Program-made: the position numbers and the translations under genes | From: Vibrio gallaecicus | GTDB lineage: Bacteria; Pseudomonadota; Gammaproteobacteria; Enterobacterales; Vibrionaceae | NCBI RefSeq assembly: GCF_024347495.1 | Contig: NZ_AP025491.1 | Coordinates: 186,001-250,000 of the forward strand | DNA length: 64,000 nucleotides | Direction of reading: 5' to 3' | The notes under the pieces: generated by a model | The model's input: only the letters and a program-made list of their open reading frames with translations | The model's database searches: none | What the model was told of the DNA's origin: nothing | Shown here: piece after piece, positions 6,843 to 16,033 of the stretch | Numbering within the stretch: the stretch's first letter is position 1 | How the letters are laid out: the number at the start of each line of letters is the position of its first letter

Positions 6843-9722
6843 TTAGAACAGTAAGCGAATGTACTCTTTGACTTTCTGTATATGGGCGAACCTATCTACT
6901 TCACAATGCTGGCTTTCATCTAAGAAATGTTCAGCGTATCGCTGATCGATCCCATTCTCTAAAAATAGAACGTACAGCTTCGGATCAATATGACCAGAGG
7001 TCGCCATGTCAGTCATTATATTAAGTGACTCATCAAGAGATTTTCCTTTTTTATAAGGACGATCACTTGAAGTTAATGCTTCAAATACATCGGCAATTGC
7101 CATAGCTCTTGCTGGTATTGATAGCTGCTCTTCATTTAAACCTCTTGGGTAACCTTTTCCATCGACTCGCTCATGGTGACTGCCAGCAATATCTGGAATG
7201 TTTTTCAAATGCTCAGGATAAGGGAGTTTGTTCAGCATGGTGAGCGTTTGAATGATATGGTCATTTATCATGAAGCGTTCTTCATTGTTTAATGTGCCAC
7301 GCCTTACTTTCAGGTTATGCAATTCACCTCGGTCGTATTTAACATCTGTAGGTTGTAAAACGAATGATTCCGTCCACACATCTATTGGGCTAAACCCCTT
7401 GTCCCAAGGCACTTTATGAACCGGTTTGTCTGCTAGAAGTGGTTCCATTTTCGGTAAGTAGGTTTTGTTTTCATGGCGCTGTTTTTCAACCCAAGATACT
7501 CCTAGTTGATCATCTAAGGTTCTTTTCCATCTGCGTTTAGAAATCGCATCCAAGCGCTCTATTTTCTCATCCTCCATAAATTCCCCACCCAAATTGCATT
7601 GGGCGACAAAAGCAAACTCTTCGTCTAGTTCGTTATGGATGTTATCTAGAATCTCTTTCTGCTGATCTTTATTTTCGCCATTCGCGATAGCTTTCCAATA
7701 GTCGGTTTCTGCTTGTTGTTTAAGTAGCTCAAATCGCATTCTTATCTCGTGAATACGGTCATAAATAGTTTCGAGTTTTGTCGCTTTGTCCACTACGTAT
7801 TCAGGTGTGGTGACTTTTCCGCAGTCATGTAACCAAGAGGCTAAGGTCAACTCTTCCCATTGTTTTTTATCTAAAGAGAAGTGAGGGAAGTAACGACTAT
7901 CTTGCTCGGTGATTTCAGCAATCCACTTAGTAAGCTCAGGAACACGCTGGCAGTGCCCCCCAGTGTAAGGAGATTTAGTATCAATAGCGGAGGCAATCAA
8001 TTCGATGAAGGCATTAAGCATGTCTTTTTGTTGCTGAAGTTGGTCAATATTATCCTTGGCTATTTCAGCAAAGCTGAGTAGCTCTCTTAAGAATGCATGC
8101 TTATCTGTTTGCATTTGGTTAATCGAGCGTTCATACCCAATCACCACAATCCCAACAAGCGCTCCTTCTCTATTCATCAACGGAAATAGGTATAAATCAG
8201 AATTAAATATGGAGTTTTGATGACGTTTTAAGGCGTTATCATCTCTATTTAAATGAATGGTTTCACCCGCTTTAAGTTTGGAGAGCAGCCAAGGCGTGTC
8301 TTTGATGAATTCATTGATGTCTGCTTTGAAAGGAATGATGGCGTGGTTCGCCTCCATCTCAAATACATCCGCTTCATCAGATTGAACAAATAGCACAATA
8401 GTTTCAGCTTTGGTAACAAGGTAACTTTGATGAGCGATGGTTTTTGCGAGTACATTGAAGTCTTGGTTACTTGCCGTGTCACGCAGCAGCTGTAGCAGGT
8501 CATGAAGTGTATGCTCCATCAATTCAATGGATTGAGTGAGGTTTGAAACCTCTTTAATCATGCTCTTTGGGTAGTGGGTTTTTTTGAAGTCAAATCGTGA
8601 GATGTTATCTGTCAGTTGCATGAGTGTTTGCAGCGGCATAGAAAGGCGGTGAGCGACGAACCACACCAATATAAAACATACGGCAAGTAAACCTAAGGCA
8701 ACAGTAACCTGTTTGTCTCTCATTGAAATTAAGTCTGCCAACAAATCGTTCTGAGGCGTTGCTTCTGCCAACATCAATGTGACGTTATCTGTAAGGAGAA
8801 CTGGCGTCATCGTCAGTGCCCATTCATTCAAGTTGTACTCAATGTTTTGTACAATTGTTTTTGTCAGATCGGGTTCATTGAACAAACTCGCTAGAACTGA
8901 TTTTTCTAATGCCTCCCTTTGCTTTTCTTGAGTCCACTCATTATTAATGTCTAGTTGATGCTGACCTAATAGGTTGAAGTTTTGGTCAAATAGGGCGAGG
9001 CGGGTTTGTTTGGAATACGCCAAATTACCAATTTGTGAGGATAGAGAATCAAGAGTGAAATCGGCACCAATAACGTGCCCGCCATCCGCTGAACGCCTTG
9101 ATAAAGTAATACCGGATGTTTTTAGGAAATGGAACATATAGGGTTCTGATAATCGTATCTTTCCATCTGGTTGAGCACTAATAAACCAAGGGCGGGTTCT
9201 TGGATCAAATGTATTGTCGTTTGTTATTTTATGCCCTACTTGTTTATGTGTACCATCAAGAAATACGATTTCACTTCTACCCGTCAAGTCAGCACTGTTG
9301 ATCATCATTGTTGCTTTTGCTGGGGCTTTATTAGCTTTTCTATGCTTATTGGAAGTTAATGGTCTAAAAATGGTAAATGAACCATCATTAGCGGTGTAAA
9401 ACAGGGCAACCAGGTTTGGATTTTGTTTGAAGATGAGATGAATAGAAGCCAGCCATGGTTTTTGTTCAAGAGATTCACCTTGATGACGAATAAAAGAGCT
9501 AACAGCCATGAAATCAAGAGTGGTTAACACTGGAGCGACAGTTTGCTTGAATACTGATTCCAGTTTGTTGCTATGCTCTTTACTGAGCTCTTGTACGGTT
9601 CCTGAAAGTAACTCTTGAGAGTGTCGATAGCTAATAGAAATGAGTACAGCACCTACCATGGTGGTAAGTACAAGGAATAAGCTCGTGATGTGTATACTCA
9701 GAGGATAACGACGTTTTTTCAT
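6843..9722 (-). CDS. Membrane HD-GYP phosphodiesterase with periplasmic sensor, HAMP and large internal insertion
   Basis: The product is about 959 residues. The start at 9722 (MKKRRYPLS) is preferred; an in-frame ATG four codons earlier (9734) is possible. Order: transmembrane helix (about 8-28), a long periplasmic sensor of dCache type (to about 335), second helix (about 340-360), HAMP region, a GAF-like domain (about 430-555), then HD-GYP. The HD dyad is LHDCGK (H632, D633) and the second signature HHERVDGKGYP begins at 849. Such domains hydrolyse c-di-GMP, and some Vibrio members cleave 3'3'-cGAMP. About 140 extra residues rich in charged helices separate the two motifs. The gene stands alone on its strand. 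Confidence 0.88.
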   Translation of the reverse strand: MKKRRYPLSIHITSLFLVLTTMVGAVLISISYRHSQELLSGTVQELSKEHSNKLESVFKQTVAPVLTTLDFMAVSSFIRHQGESLEQKPWLASIHLIFKQNPNLVALFYTANDGSFTIFRPLTSNKHRKANKAPAKATMMINSADLTGRSEIVFLDGTHKQVGHKITNDNTFDPRTRPWFISAQPDGKIRLSEPYMFHFLKTSGITLSRRSADGGHVIGADFTLDSLSSQIGNLAYSKQTRLALFDQNFNLLGQHQLDINNEWTQEKQREALEKSVLASLFNEPDLTKTIVQNIEYNLNEWALTMTPVLLTDNVTLMLAEATPQNDLLADLISMRDKQVTVALGLLAVCFILVWFVAHRLSMPLQTLMQLTDNISRFDFKKTHYPKSMIKEVSNLTQSIELMEHTLHDLLQLLRDTASNQDFNVLAKTIAHQSYLVTKAETIVLFVQSDEADVFEMEANHAIIPFKADINEFIKDTPWLLSKLKAGETIHLNRDDNALKRHQNSIFNSDLYLFPLMNREGALVGIVVIGYERSINQMQTDKHAFLRELLSFAEIAKDNIDQLQQQKDMLNAFIELIASAIDTKSPYTGGHCQRVPELTKWIAEITEQDSRYFPHFSLDKKQWEELTLASWLHDCGKVTTPEYVVDKATKLETIYDRIHEIRMRFELLKQQAETDYWKAIANGENKDQQKEILDNIHNELDEEFAFVAQCNLGGEFMEDEKIERLDAISKRRWKRTLDDQLGVSWVEKQRHENKTYLPKMEPLLADKPVHKVPWDKGFSPIDVWTESFVLQPTDVKYDRGELHNLKVRRGTLNNEERFMINDHIIQTLTMLNKLPYPEHLKNIPDIAGSHHERVDGKGYPRGLNEEQLSIPARAMAIADVFEALTSSDRPYKKGKSLDESLNIMTDMATSGHIDPKLYVLFLENGIDQRYAEHFLDESQHCEVDRFAHIQKVKEYIRLLF

Positions 9723-9913
9723 TCCATGATCCATGTTCGCAAACTTTTATAAGTATTGACTAACTTTTATAGGTTGCAAAAAATTGTTGGAAATTTAGTT
9801 ACTTGAATATCTTAAGAATTGAGCTAGTTACTGATAGGTGATCTTTCTTTTGTTTGCTGCAATTTGTCACTTTGGGCTGTTAAACTGTCACTAATTAAGA
9901 AACGAGGTCATTG

Positions 9914-10666
9914 ATGATGCAGTTGCAAGTAGATACGCATACACATACTTACGCTAGTGGGCATGCTTACAGTACATTGATTGAAAATGCGAAAGCAGCA
10001 AGTGAAAAAGGGCTTAAGATGTTCTGTACTACGGATCACTCAGAGTCTATGCCTGGCGCTCCCCATTATTGGTTTTTCAGTAACCAGCGTGTTCTTCCTC
10101 GCTTTATTCATGACGTGGCTATCGTTCGAGGTGTGGAATCTAATATCCTCAATACCGCTGGTGAAATAGATATCCACCCGAGTGTCGATAAAAACCTTGA
10201 TTGGGTGATTGCTAGCTTTCATGAGCCTGTATTTCGACCTGCCGATCGCGCTTCTCATACTCAAGCCTTGCTCAATACGATCAAAGGTGGACGAGTGGAT
10301 GCGCTAGGTCACCTTGGTAACCCTAATTTTGATTTTGATTTTGACGCGGTTATTCAATGTGCTACTGAACATAATGTTGCTATTGAAATTAATAATACGA
10401 CCTTAAAGGGTAATAGCCGAGTGGGTAGTGTTGACCGTTGTTATGAGATAGCTCGAATTGCTCGTGAGCATAATGCTTTTATCACCACTGGCAGTGATGC
10501 GCATTTCTGTGATGCGATAGGTGGCTTAGAGCTGGTTTCTGACCTGCTAAATAAAGTTGGAATAAACAGTTCAAAAGTGATCACACACTCAACGCAGCAA
10601 TTTATAGATTTCCTTGAGCTTCGTGGCCGTAAAGCTATCCCTGAATTTGATATTTTGAACGATTAA
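9914..10666 (+). CDS. ycdX: PHP-domain phosphatase/hydrolase of the YcdX family
   Basis: The ATG at 9914 is chosen because GAGG lies 6 nt upstream; a second ATG follows at once. The 250-residue protein has the PHP metal motifs: [15 protein letters not shown] near the N-terminus, TTDHSESMP, then GHLGNPNF and the final GSDAHF. Together these bind a trinuclear zinc site. YcdX-type proteins are cytoplasmic phosphatases linked to motility in enterics; the physiological substrate is uncertain. A divergent 180-nt gap separates it from the HD-GYP gene. Confidence 0.9.
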   Translation: MMQLQVDTHTHTYASGHAYSTLIENAKAASEKGLKMFCTTDHSESMPGAPHYWFFSNQRVLPRFIHDVAIVRGVESNILNTAGEIDIHPSVDKNLDWVIASFHEPVFRPADRASHTQALLNTIKGGRVDALGHLGNPNFDFDFDAVIQCATEHNVAIEINNTTLKGNSRVGSVDRCYEIARIAREHNAFITTGSDAHFCDAIGGLELVSDLLNKVGINSSKVITHSTQQFIDFLELRGRKAIPEFDILND

Positions 10667-10780
10667 ATGCCTTCTCAGTGAACATTTCGCAACATTCAAT
10701 TTTTGTGCTGAACGAAATTTTGTATACACTAGCAGCCAAAATAATAATGCCTTAGGCAACCCTGTTTTATTGGAGAAGTA

Positions 10781-11176
10781 ATGAAAACTCGCTCAGTCCT
10801 TATATCTGGTTTTTTAGCTGTATCTATTTTGTCAGCTTCTGCATTTGCAAGTGTTGATTTGAAAAAGAATATGCAAGAAATGAAGCTTGCTTTTAAACAA
10901 GCTGCCGAAGCGCAAAGTATTGAAGAAATGAAAAAACCAATTGTGCGCTTAGACAGCCTAGTTGCGGATTTGAAAACGGGTGTTTACCCAATAGAAAAAG
11001 AAGCCAACTACATGGAAGGCTTTAAGAAGATTACTGCTTCATTAGATAGCATTGAACAGAAGCTAGATAACGGCAAATTTGATGAAGCGAAGCAAGAACT
11101 TCGTTCTATTGATGCGTTACGTGAAGAGTACCACGAGAAGCGTAACCCAAGTATTTGGAGCAAAATTTTTGGCTAA
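10781..11176 (+). CDS. cybC: Periplasmic cytochrome b562 family protein
   Basis: The 131-residue precursor has a signal peptide (about 1-23, ending SAFAS) and a four-helix-bundle mature domain. The axial haem ligands of cytochrome b562 appear conserved: Met in LKKNMQEM near the mature N-terminus and His in EEYHEKR near the C-terminus. There is no CXXCH, so haem would be non-covalent. The role in the periplasm is small-scale electron transfer and the partner is unknown. Seven extra residues (NPSIWSKIFG region) follow the usual end. The upstream TTATTGGAGAAGTA supplies the ribosome binding site. A terminator lies about 140 nt downstream. Confidence 0.85.
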   Translation: MKTRSVLISGFLAVSILSASAFASVDLKKNMQEMKLAFKQAAEAQSIEEMKKPIVRLDSLVADLKTGVYPIEKEANYMEGFKKITASLDSIEQKLDNGKFDEAKQELRSIDALREEYHEKRNPSIWSKIFG

Positions 11177-11311
11177 GGCTAATTTTGGCTAATGCTAGTA
11201 GTTAATGGAGCTATTAGCATGTCATATTAGCTCGAATAAAAGAGTTTTATTGAGTCGTTGTTAGCTTGTAATTATCCTGCTCAAGACATACAGGTTAAAC
11301 GACCTTAACAG

Positions 11312-11345
11312 ATGCCCACGACCTTTAGTTCGTGGGCGTTTTTAT
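11312..11345 (+). terminator. Rho-independent terminator
   Basis: GCCCACGA (11314-11321) pairs with TCGTGGGC (11330-11337) and TTTTT follows at 11339-11343. It ends the cytochrome b562 transcript. The rest of the 11177-11489 gap holds nothing else I can recognise. Confidence 0.85.
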
Positions 11346-11489
11346 TGGAAGTGATTTGTTCATTTTATTAACTGTGCGTTAGCTTCAACTTTTCATCTAT
11401 TACTTCGTCTTTACTTTTCCCAGCCGAGTAATTTCGACATAATGTACCAATCATTTATAGAATCTATTGAATAAGCCTGTTTATATTTC

Positions 11490-11840
11490 ATGGCGATAAT
11501 GCGTAATACCCCATTTAACCGTTCAATGTTATTAGCCACAGCGTTAAGTTGGGTGCTGGTAACTTTGATGCCTGTTATCAATGCTCATGGTAACAGCGCT
11601 GGAGTGTGGGCTTCATTATGTACGCTTAATGGTTTTAAACTGGTTCAAATAGAGGAAGGAACGCCAGAAACTCACAGCGGGAAACCTTGCCCGTTTAGCC
11701 ACTTTTCTTCCTTTCATTCCGATGAACTTTTAACGACACTACTTCCTACTCGATTGAGTTTTATTGTCGAACATAACTATGCTTTTTTGGCTCTAAGCTC
11801 CCGTTATGTGAGGCAAGCCCCAAGAGCCCCTCCTTTCTAA
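11490..11840 (+). CDS. DUF2946-type exported small protein
   Basis: The 116-residue protein has an N-terminal hydrophobic segment ending ...VINAHG, then a short Cys-containing region (ASLCTLNGFKLV ... KPCPFSHFSSF) and a proline-rich end (RQAPRAPPF). This Cys/CPFSH/APPRAPP pattern is that of DUF2946, usually found next to PepSY membrane proteins or metal-uptake genes. That fits the PepSY gene 218 nt downstream. An alternative ATG occurs three codons in; neither has a strong ribosome binding site. Function is unknown, with a link to copper or iron handling inferred from neighbours. Confidence 0.7.
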   Translation: MAIMRNTPFNRSMLLATALSWVLVTLMPVINAHGNSAGVWASLCTLNGFKLVQIEEGTPETHSGKPCPFSHFSSFHSDELLTTLLPTRLSFIVEHNYAFLALSSRYVRQAPRAPPF

Positions 11841-11955
11841 AGACTCTTTATTAGCTTATTTGTATAGCTTAGTCATATAGCTCCTTTGTATAAAAGAGCA
11901 CTCTGATACAAATATCAGTATTCAAGCAAGTACACGTGTATTTATAACTTTTCGA

Positions 11956-11969
11956 AAGGCTTAAGCCTT
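11956..11969. promoter_or_regulatory. 14-bp perfect palindrome upstream of the PepSY gene
   Basis: AAGGCTTAAGCCTT is self-complementary over 14 bp and sits about 90 nt before the PepSY start. With the flanking CGAA/TTCG it could form a slightly offset hairpin, but there is no T tract. It could be an operator or part of an RNA stem; no regulator can be assigned. Confidence 0.4.
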
Positions 11970-12057
11970 CGGTGTACTTGGAAAAAAGTAAAGTCAACGC
12001 GCTCAATTGCCTTCTGTTTTTACCGAGGGTGGTTTGTGTGTGTAAAAGGAAAAAACA

Positions 12058-13476
12058 ATGTCGAGAAATGATTCTCAACCAAAGCAAGTTAACCGTTCTA
12101 AATCCCTATATTTTCTAACATGGCGCTGGCATTTTTATGCTGGTTTGTTTGTTATCCCATTTATGTTGATGCTTAGTTTAACGGGTCTTGTCATGTTATT
12201 TGATGATGAGATTGAAATGGCTCGCTACCATGAAGTGTTAAGTGTCTTGCCAGAAGATAACATTACGCTTGTTTCAGAACAGTTAAATGCTGTGCAGGAG
12301 AGTTACCCAGACACAGCGGTGACCCAGTTTATACCTGCGAAAGAACCGACCCTCGCAAATCGATTTTCAGTTAGGTTTGAAGATGGTCGTTCACTTTTTA
12401 TCACCGTGAACCCCTATACTGCCGAAGTGATGGGTGAAATAGACAGAAGCGATAGTTGGTATCAACTTGCTAATGATATTCACGGCACTCTGTTGATTGG
12501 CGATTGGGGTGATTACCTGATCGAAATTGCCGCGAGTTTATCAATTTTATTATTGGTAAGTGGTATTTACCTTTGGCTGCCTAGAGATAATGCTTCTAAA
12601 GCTGGTTTTCTGAAAATACGTGTAGGGTCTGGACCTCGTGTATTGATGCGTGATTTGCACGCGAATATCGGAGGTACGCTCTCTTTAGTGCTTCTATTGT
12701 TTATTTTATCTGGCTTAGCATGGGCGGGCATTTGGGGCGGAAAGTTTGTTCAAGCTTGGAGCACTTTCCCTGCTCAAAAGTGGGATGATGTGCCGTTATC
12801 CAGCCAAACACATACCAGTTTGAACCATGGTTCTGAGGAAGAAGTGCCATGGAATTTAGAACAAACCCCTTTACCTGAATCTCATGACCATTCTGCGATG
12901 GGTGATGAACATAGTAGCCATGTCATGTCATCAAATACGGTGAATTTCGACTGGCTGGTGGAGCAGAGTAATGCGCTTGGTTTTACGAATTACAAGCTGA
13001 ACTTCCCACGCTCTGAAACAGGAGTTTATACCTTAACAGCGAATACCATGAGTGGTGATATTACTGACCCGACTCAAGATAGAACCATGCATATTGATCA
13101 GTATTCTGGTGCAATTCTAGCGGACGTTACATGGGATGATTATAACCTTATGGCTAAAACCATGGCAGCTGGTATCGCGCTGCACCAGGGGGATGTGAGT
13201 ATCTTCAATAAGGTGCTGAATGTTTTATTTTGCTTGGCTTTTATTTTGGTTTCTGTCACGGGAGCATTCATGTGGTGGGTGCGTCGCCCTGTAGGGAAGG
13301 GAACGATTGGTGCGCCTGCAAAGTTTGAACAAGATGGCATTTGGAAAGCGGGCTTAGTAAGTTTAATTATCATCTCACTGTTATTTCCACTGGGGGGGCT
13401 GACGATAGCATTGGTATTACTGGTTGATTGGCTGCTGATTAAACGCATCGAGAAGCTGAATTTGGTGATGAATTAG
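12058..13476 (+). CDS. PepSY-associated transmembrane (PiuB-like) protein
   Basis: The 472-residue inner-membrane protein begins with TWRWHFYAGLFVIPFMLMLSLTG, the conserved first helix of the PepSY_TM family. Further helices lie near 160, 210 and 385, with two at the C-terminus. Periplasmic PepSY-like regions lie between them, and a His/Met-rich loop (SHDHSAMGDEHSSHVM, about 277-292) could bind metal. Homologues are iron-regulated and proposed to reduce or move iron or copper at the inner membrane. AAAAGGAAAAAACA precedes the ATG. The DUF2946 gene upstream supports a metal-related unit. Confidence 0.82.
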   Translation: MSRNDSQPKQVNRSKSLYFLTWRWHFYAGLFVIPFMLMLSLTGLVMLFDDEIEMARYHEVLSVLPEDNITLVSEQLNAVQESYPDTAVTQFIPAKEPTLANRFSVRFEDGRSLFITVNPYTAEVMGEIDRSDSWYQLANDIHGTLLIGDWGDYLIEIAASLSILLLVSGIYLWLPRDNASKAGFLKIRVGSGPRVLMRDLHANIGGTLSLVLLLFILSGLAWAGIWGGKFVQAWSTFPAQKWDDVPLSSQTHTSLNHGSEEEVPWNLEQTPLPESHDHSAMGDEHSSHVMSSNTVNFDWLVEQSNALGFTNYKLNFPRSETGVYTLTANTMSGDITDPTQDRTMHIDQYSGAILADVTWDDYNLMAKTMAAGIALHQGDVSIFNKVLNVLFCLAFILVSVTGAFMWWVRRPVGKGTIGAPAKFEQDGIWKAGLVSLIIISLLFPLGGLTIALVLLVDWLLIKRIEKLNLVMN

Positions 13477-13557
13477 TTGAATCCTAAAACAGGAATTCAT
13501 AATGAATAGTAAAAACTAAATAGAAAAGAAATAGTACATAGGAATACAACGAATAGG

Positions 13558-13589
13558 CGATTACTAGTCAGGTTACTGGCTAGTAATCG
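13558..13589. repeat. Long inverted repeat between convergent genes
   Basis: CGATTACTAG (13558-13567) pairs perfectly with CTAGTAATCG (13580-13589). Inner bases CAG/CTG extend the stem, giving about 14 bp with one T-G wobble and a GTTA loop. There is no T tract on the plus strand, so this may be a bidirectional, Rho-assisted end or a processing barrier between the PepSY and LysR transcripts. Confidence 0.65.
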
Positions 13590-13601
13590 TCAGCGATAAT
13601 T

Positions 13602-14531
13602 TTATTCATCTGTAGCGAGTTTATCGCTCAAATGCTCCATTGCATAATCAATGAATACTCGCAGCCTAGCAGGCATGTACTTGGTCTGAGCGAACTGCAG
13701 TGCAATAGCTCCGTGGTAATTACTTTTTATATTCCAGTCTGACAAAACTTGTACGACACTGCCTTCTTCAAGTGCATCTTGAATCACGAAGTCGTGGAAA
13801 ATACCAATTCCTAATCCACTTTTAACACCGTTTAGACGCATTTGAGAGTGGTTAACAGCGTAACGCCCTTTAACCGCCACAGTATGAAATTCATCATCTT
13901 TTAAGAAATCCCAAATATGGTCTCGGTCGGTCTCTGCAAGGTATATACAGTCGTGCTGGATTAAATCGGTAGGGTGCGAAGGTATTGTATTGCTCTCTAA
14001 ATATTCGGGACTAGCACATAAGACTAAATTAGTTTTACCTAATTCTTTAAGTACTAAGCTTTCATCTGGCTTATCCGTTAATCGAAAGGCTACATCAATT
14101 CCTTGCTTGAAAATGTCAATGTCGCCGTCTGCTGCTCTTAGCTTGAGTTGAATTTCTGGGTATTGATTGAGGAAGGGCACAACAAATGGTTGAAGAACTG
14201 AGTTCAAAAAAGCTTCTGGTGCAGCAACTGTGAGTGACCCCGAAGGTTCACTGTGGTCTGAATTCGAAGACTCAATGGCTTGTTGCGCAGCATTCACCAT
14301 TACTACGCTTTGCTCATACACACGTTGCCCTGCTTGGGTAATGATGAGCTTACGAGTCGTCCTCTCGAATAACTTTACAGACAAAGCATGTTCTAATCGT
14401 GTGATCAGCTTACTTAATGCAGAAGGTGTTACCCCGAGTTGTTTTGCGGCAGCCGTAAAACTGCCTTCATTAACTACTAAGATAAATGCAGCTAAGTCAG
14501 GAAGTAATGAGAGAAGTTTCGGGTTGATCAT
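13602..14531 (-). CDS. LysR-family transcriptional regulator
   Basis: The 309-residue protein has an N-terminal winged HTH (about residues 10-70: FTAAAKQLGVTPSALSKLIT then RLEHALSVKLFERTTR). It is followed by a periplasmic-binding-protein-like effector domain (from about 95). The effector domain has the usual FLNQYPEIQLKL and DGDIDIFKQGIDVAFRL segments. It resembles the large subgroup of LysR proteins that regulate neighbouring oxidoreductases or efflux genes. No obvious divergent target is adjacent; the next gene upstream is on the same strand. Target and ligand are unknown. Confidence 0.9.
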   Translation of the reverse strand: MINPKLLSLLPDLAAFILVVNEGSFTAAAKQLGVTPSALSKLITRLEHALSVKLFERTTRKLIITQAGQRVYEQSVVMVNAAQQAIESSNSDHSEPSGSLTVAAPEAFLNSVLQPFVVPFLNQYPEIQLKLRAADGDIDIFKQGIDVAFRLTDKPDESLVLKELGKTNLVLCASPEYLESNTIPSHPTDLIQHDCIYLAETDRDHIWDFLKDDEFHTVAVKGRYAVNHSQMRLNGVKSGLGIGIFHDFVIQDALEEGSVVQVLSDWNIKSNYHGAIALQFAQTKYMPARLRVFIDYAMEHLSDKLATDE

Positions 14532-14567
14532 ATAAACCTATTGCCGGTGCCTGAGAGCCATTCAATA

Positions 14568-14602
14568 AAAAAGCACTATCCTATTTATTGGGCAGTGCTT
14601 TA
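14568..14602 (-). terminator. Rho-independent terminator for the 14684-14932 gene
   Basis: AAGCACT (14571-14577) and AGTGCTT (14594-14600) form the stem. Read on the minus strand the second arm runs into a TTTTTT tract, so it ends the small gene before the LysR start. Confidence 0.75.
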
Positions 14603-14683
14603 CTTTTGGTACTTTGGTTATTATAGCAAAGTCATCATTAAGCTAGGGCGAAATACATTAATCAGTATGCCAGAGCTTGCAAC

Positions 14684-14932
14684 TTAATGCTTACGGCTAG
14701 GACCGTTGCGCACTAGGTCTTTACCGTTTTCGAAGACTTCTTTTGAAATCCAACGAGCAAGTAAAACTTTATGGCTGCTATTAAATACTGCCACGAAGTG
14801 ACGACCGTCTGAGTTATTTGTTGCCATACCTACGCCTTCGACACCTTCTAACCCTAAACCGCCAGCTTCAACGGCAATAAGGAATTTTTCTAGTTCTTCT
14901 AGGTTATCAATTACATCTAGTTCGTCGTTCAT
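14684..14932 (-). CDS. Small acidic protein of unknown function
   Basis: The start is placed at 14932 (MNDELDVIDN...), which has an AAAGAG about 8 nt upstream. The longer open frame reaching 15049 adds 39 residues of unlikely composition. The 82-residue product has an acidic N-terminal helix (IDNLEELEKFLIAVEAGG), a glycine-rich turn (LGLEGVEGVG), then two strands (GRHFVAVFNSSHKVLLARW) and a basic end. No known motif. It is soluble and cytoplasmic by appearance. Its own terminator follows, so it is probably monocistronic. Confidence 0.65.
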   Translation of the reverse strand: MNDELDVIDNLEELEKFLIAVEAGGLGLEGVEGVGMATNNSDGRHFVAVFNSSHKVLLARWISKEVFENGKDLVRNGPSRKH

Positions 14933-15182
14933 ATGGATACTCTTTTTGTTGTCATGCTCTGAAATAGGTTTGCGTTTGGGATGTACCAGCCGCATTGAAA
15001 TCAGAACAGTTTGTATTGTGTTTTCTATGGGGCGTACTTTACAGATCATGGCGCTTTATGGGAACTGTGTTCGAGTATTTATTCATGTCTGTTAGCTGAG
15101 TTATTTGTACTGTAGGTTTGGTTACTCCGTATCTAGCTTGTAAGATGAACGTGAATGCATGCTGATTAGGATGAAAACAGCA

Positions 15183-16001
15183 ATGAACCAAGACCAAAAC
15201 CGAGTAAAAAAAGCCACTCGACTTGAAAGTGTTATGAATTCTGCCATGTGGCATTTAACCCAACGTGATATGACAGAAAGTGAGCTGTTGGTTAAGTTAC
15301 GTGTGAAAACAGATAATGAAGAGTGGATAACTGAAACGCTCAGTAACTTGCGAGGTTACGGCTACCTTAAATCTGATCAAGATTTTGCCGAACAGTTTAC
15401 AGAACAAGCCTACGCTGGGGAGTTTGGGTCAAAGTACATTGTAGAAAAGCTCAAGAAGAAAGGCTTACAAGATTCAATCATTCATGATGCGATTGAAAAG
15501 GTTAAGCAGGCAAAAAATATTGATGAACAAGCCATGTTAATAGAGAGAGTCAATAATTACTATCAAACCTTTACCATGAGTAAAGAGAAGGTTGTAGCAG
15601 CATTACAAAAACGCGGCTTTACTTATCAGCAGATAAAAGAAGCTTTAGCGCAGCACGAAAATGTTTCAGAGTTGAAATCGAACTTAGAAATAAAAGTAGA
15701 AAAGGCCGATTTAGAAAAAGAAGTCTTAAAATACGCGCGAAAAGGGAAAGGTCTTACGGTAATCAGGCAAGAACTTAGGATGCGTAAAATTGATATTGCG
15801 GATTTAGAAACTGTGGTAGAGAAGGCGATAAATGAAGACATGATTGATTTTTATTCATCATGCTTAGAGCAGCTACAGAAAAAAAATTATGACTTGACCA
15901 CCCATAAAGAACGTTCAAAAGCTTATGCAATGCTTACTCGTAAGGGCTTCTCGTCGGAAGAAGTGAAATTTGCTATTGCAGAAGCCCAAGAAGAGAATTA
16001 A
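15183..16001 (+). CDS. Long RecX-like regulatory protein
   Basis: Several in-frame ATGs occur (15159, 15171, 15183). 15183 (MNQDQNRVKK) is chosen because AGGA lies upstream, though the spacing of about 11 nt is long. The roughly 272-residue all-helical protein is built of RecX-type three-helix repeats, each with a signature like MTESELLVKLRVK, GSKYIVEKLKKKG, MSKEKVVAALQKRGF or KAYAMLTRKGFSSEEVKFA. RecX binds in the RecA filament groove and limits recombination. Gammaproteobacterial RecX is usually about 150 residues and sits next to recA. This one is nearly twice as long and no recA is nearby. Confidence 0.75.
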   Translation: MNQDQNRVKKATRLESVMNSAMWHLTQRDMTESELLVKLRVKTDNEEWITETLSNLRGYGYLKSDQDFAEQFTEQAYAGEFGSKYIVEKLKKKGLQDSIIHDAIEKVKQAKNIDEQAMLIERVNNYYQTFTMSKEKVVAALQKRGFTYQQIKEALAQHENVSELKSNLEIKVEKADLEKEVLKYARKGKGLTVIRQELRMRKIDIADLETVVEKAINEDMIDFYSSCLEQLQKKNYDLTTHKERSKAYAMLTRKGFSSEEVKFAIAEAQEEN

Positions 16002-16033
16002 AGACGGAACTTGTCAGGCTCGTGGAATACAAA

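Noticed and set aside
12060..12080. A Fur-like inverted repeat (GAGAA...TTCTC) at the PepSY start codon
   Set aside because: Only one half resembles the Fur consensus. It lies inside the coding start, and the match is far poorer than the clear Fur box at 53430.
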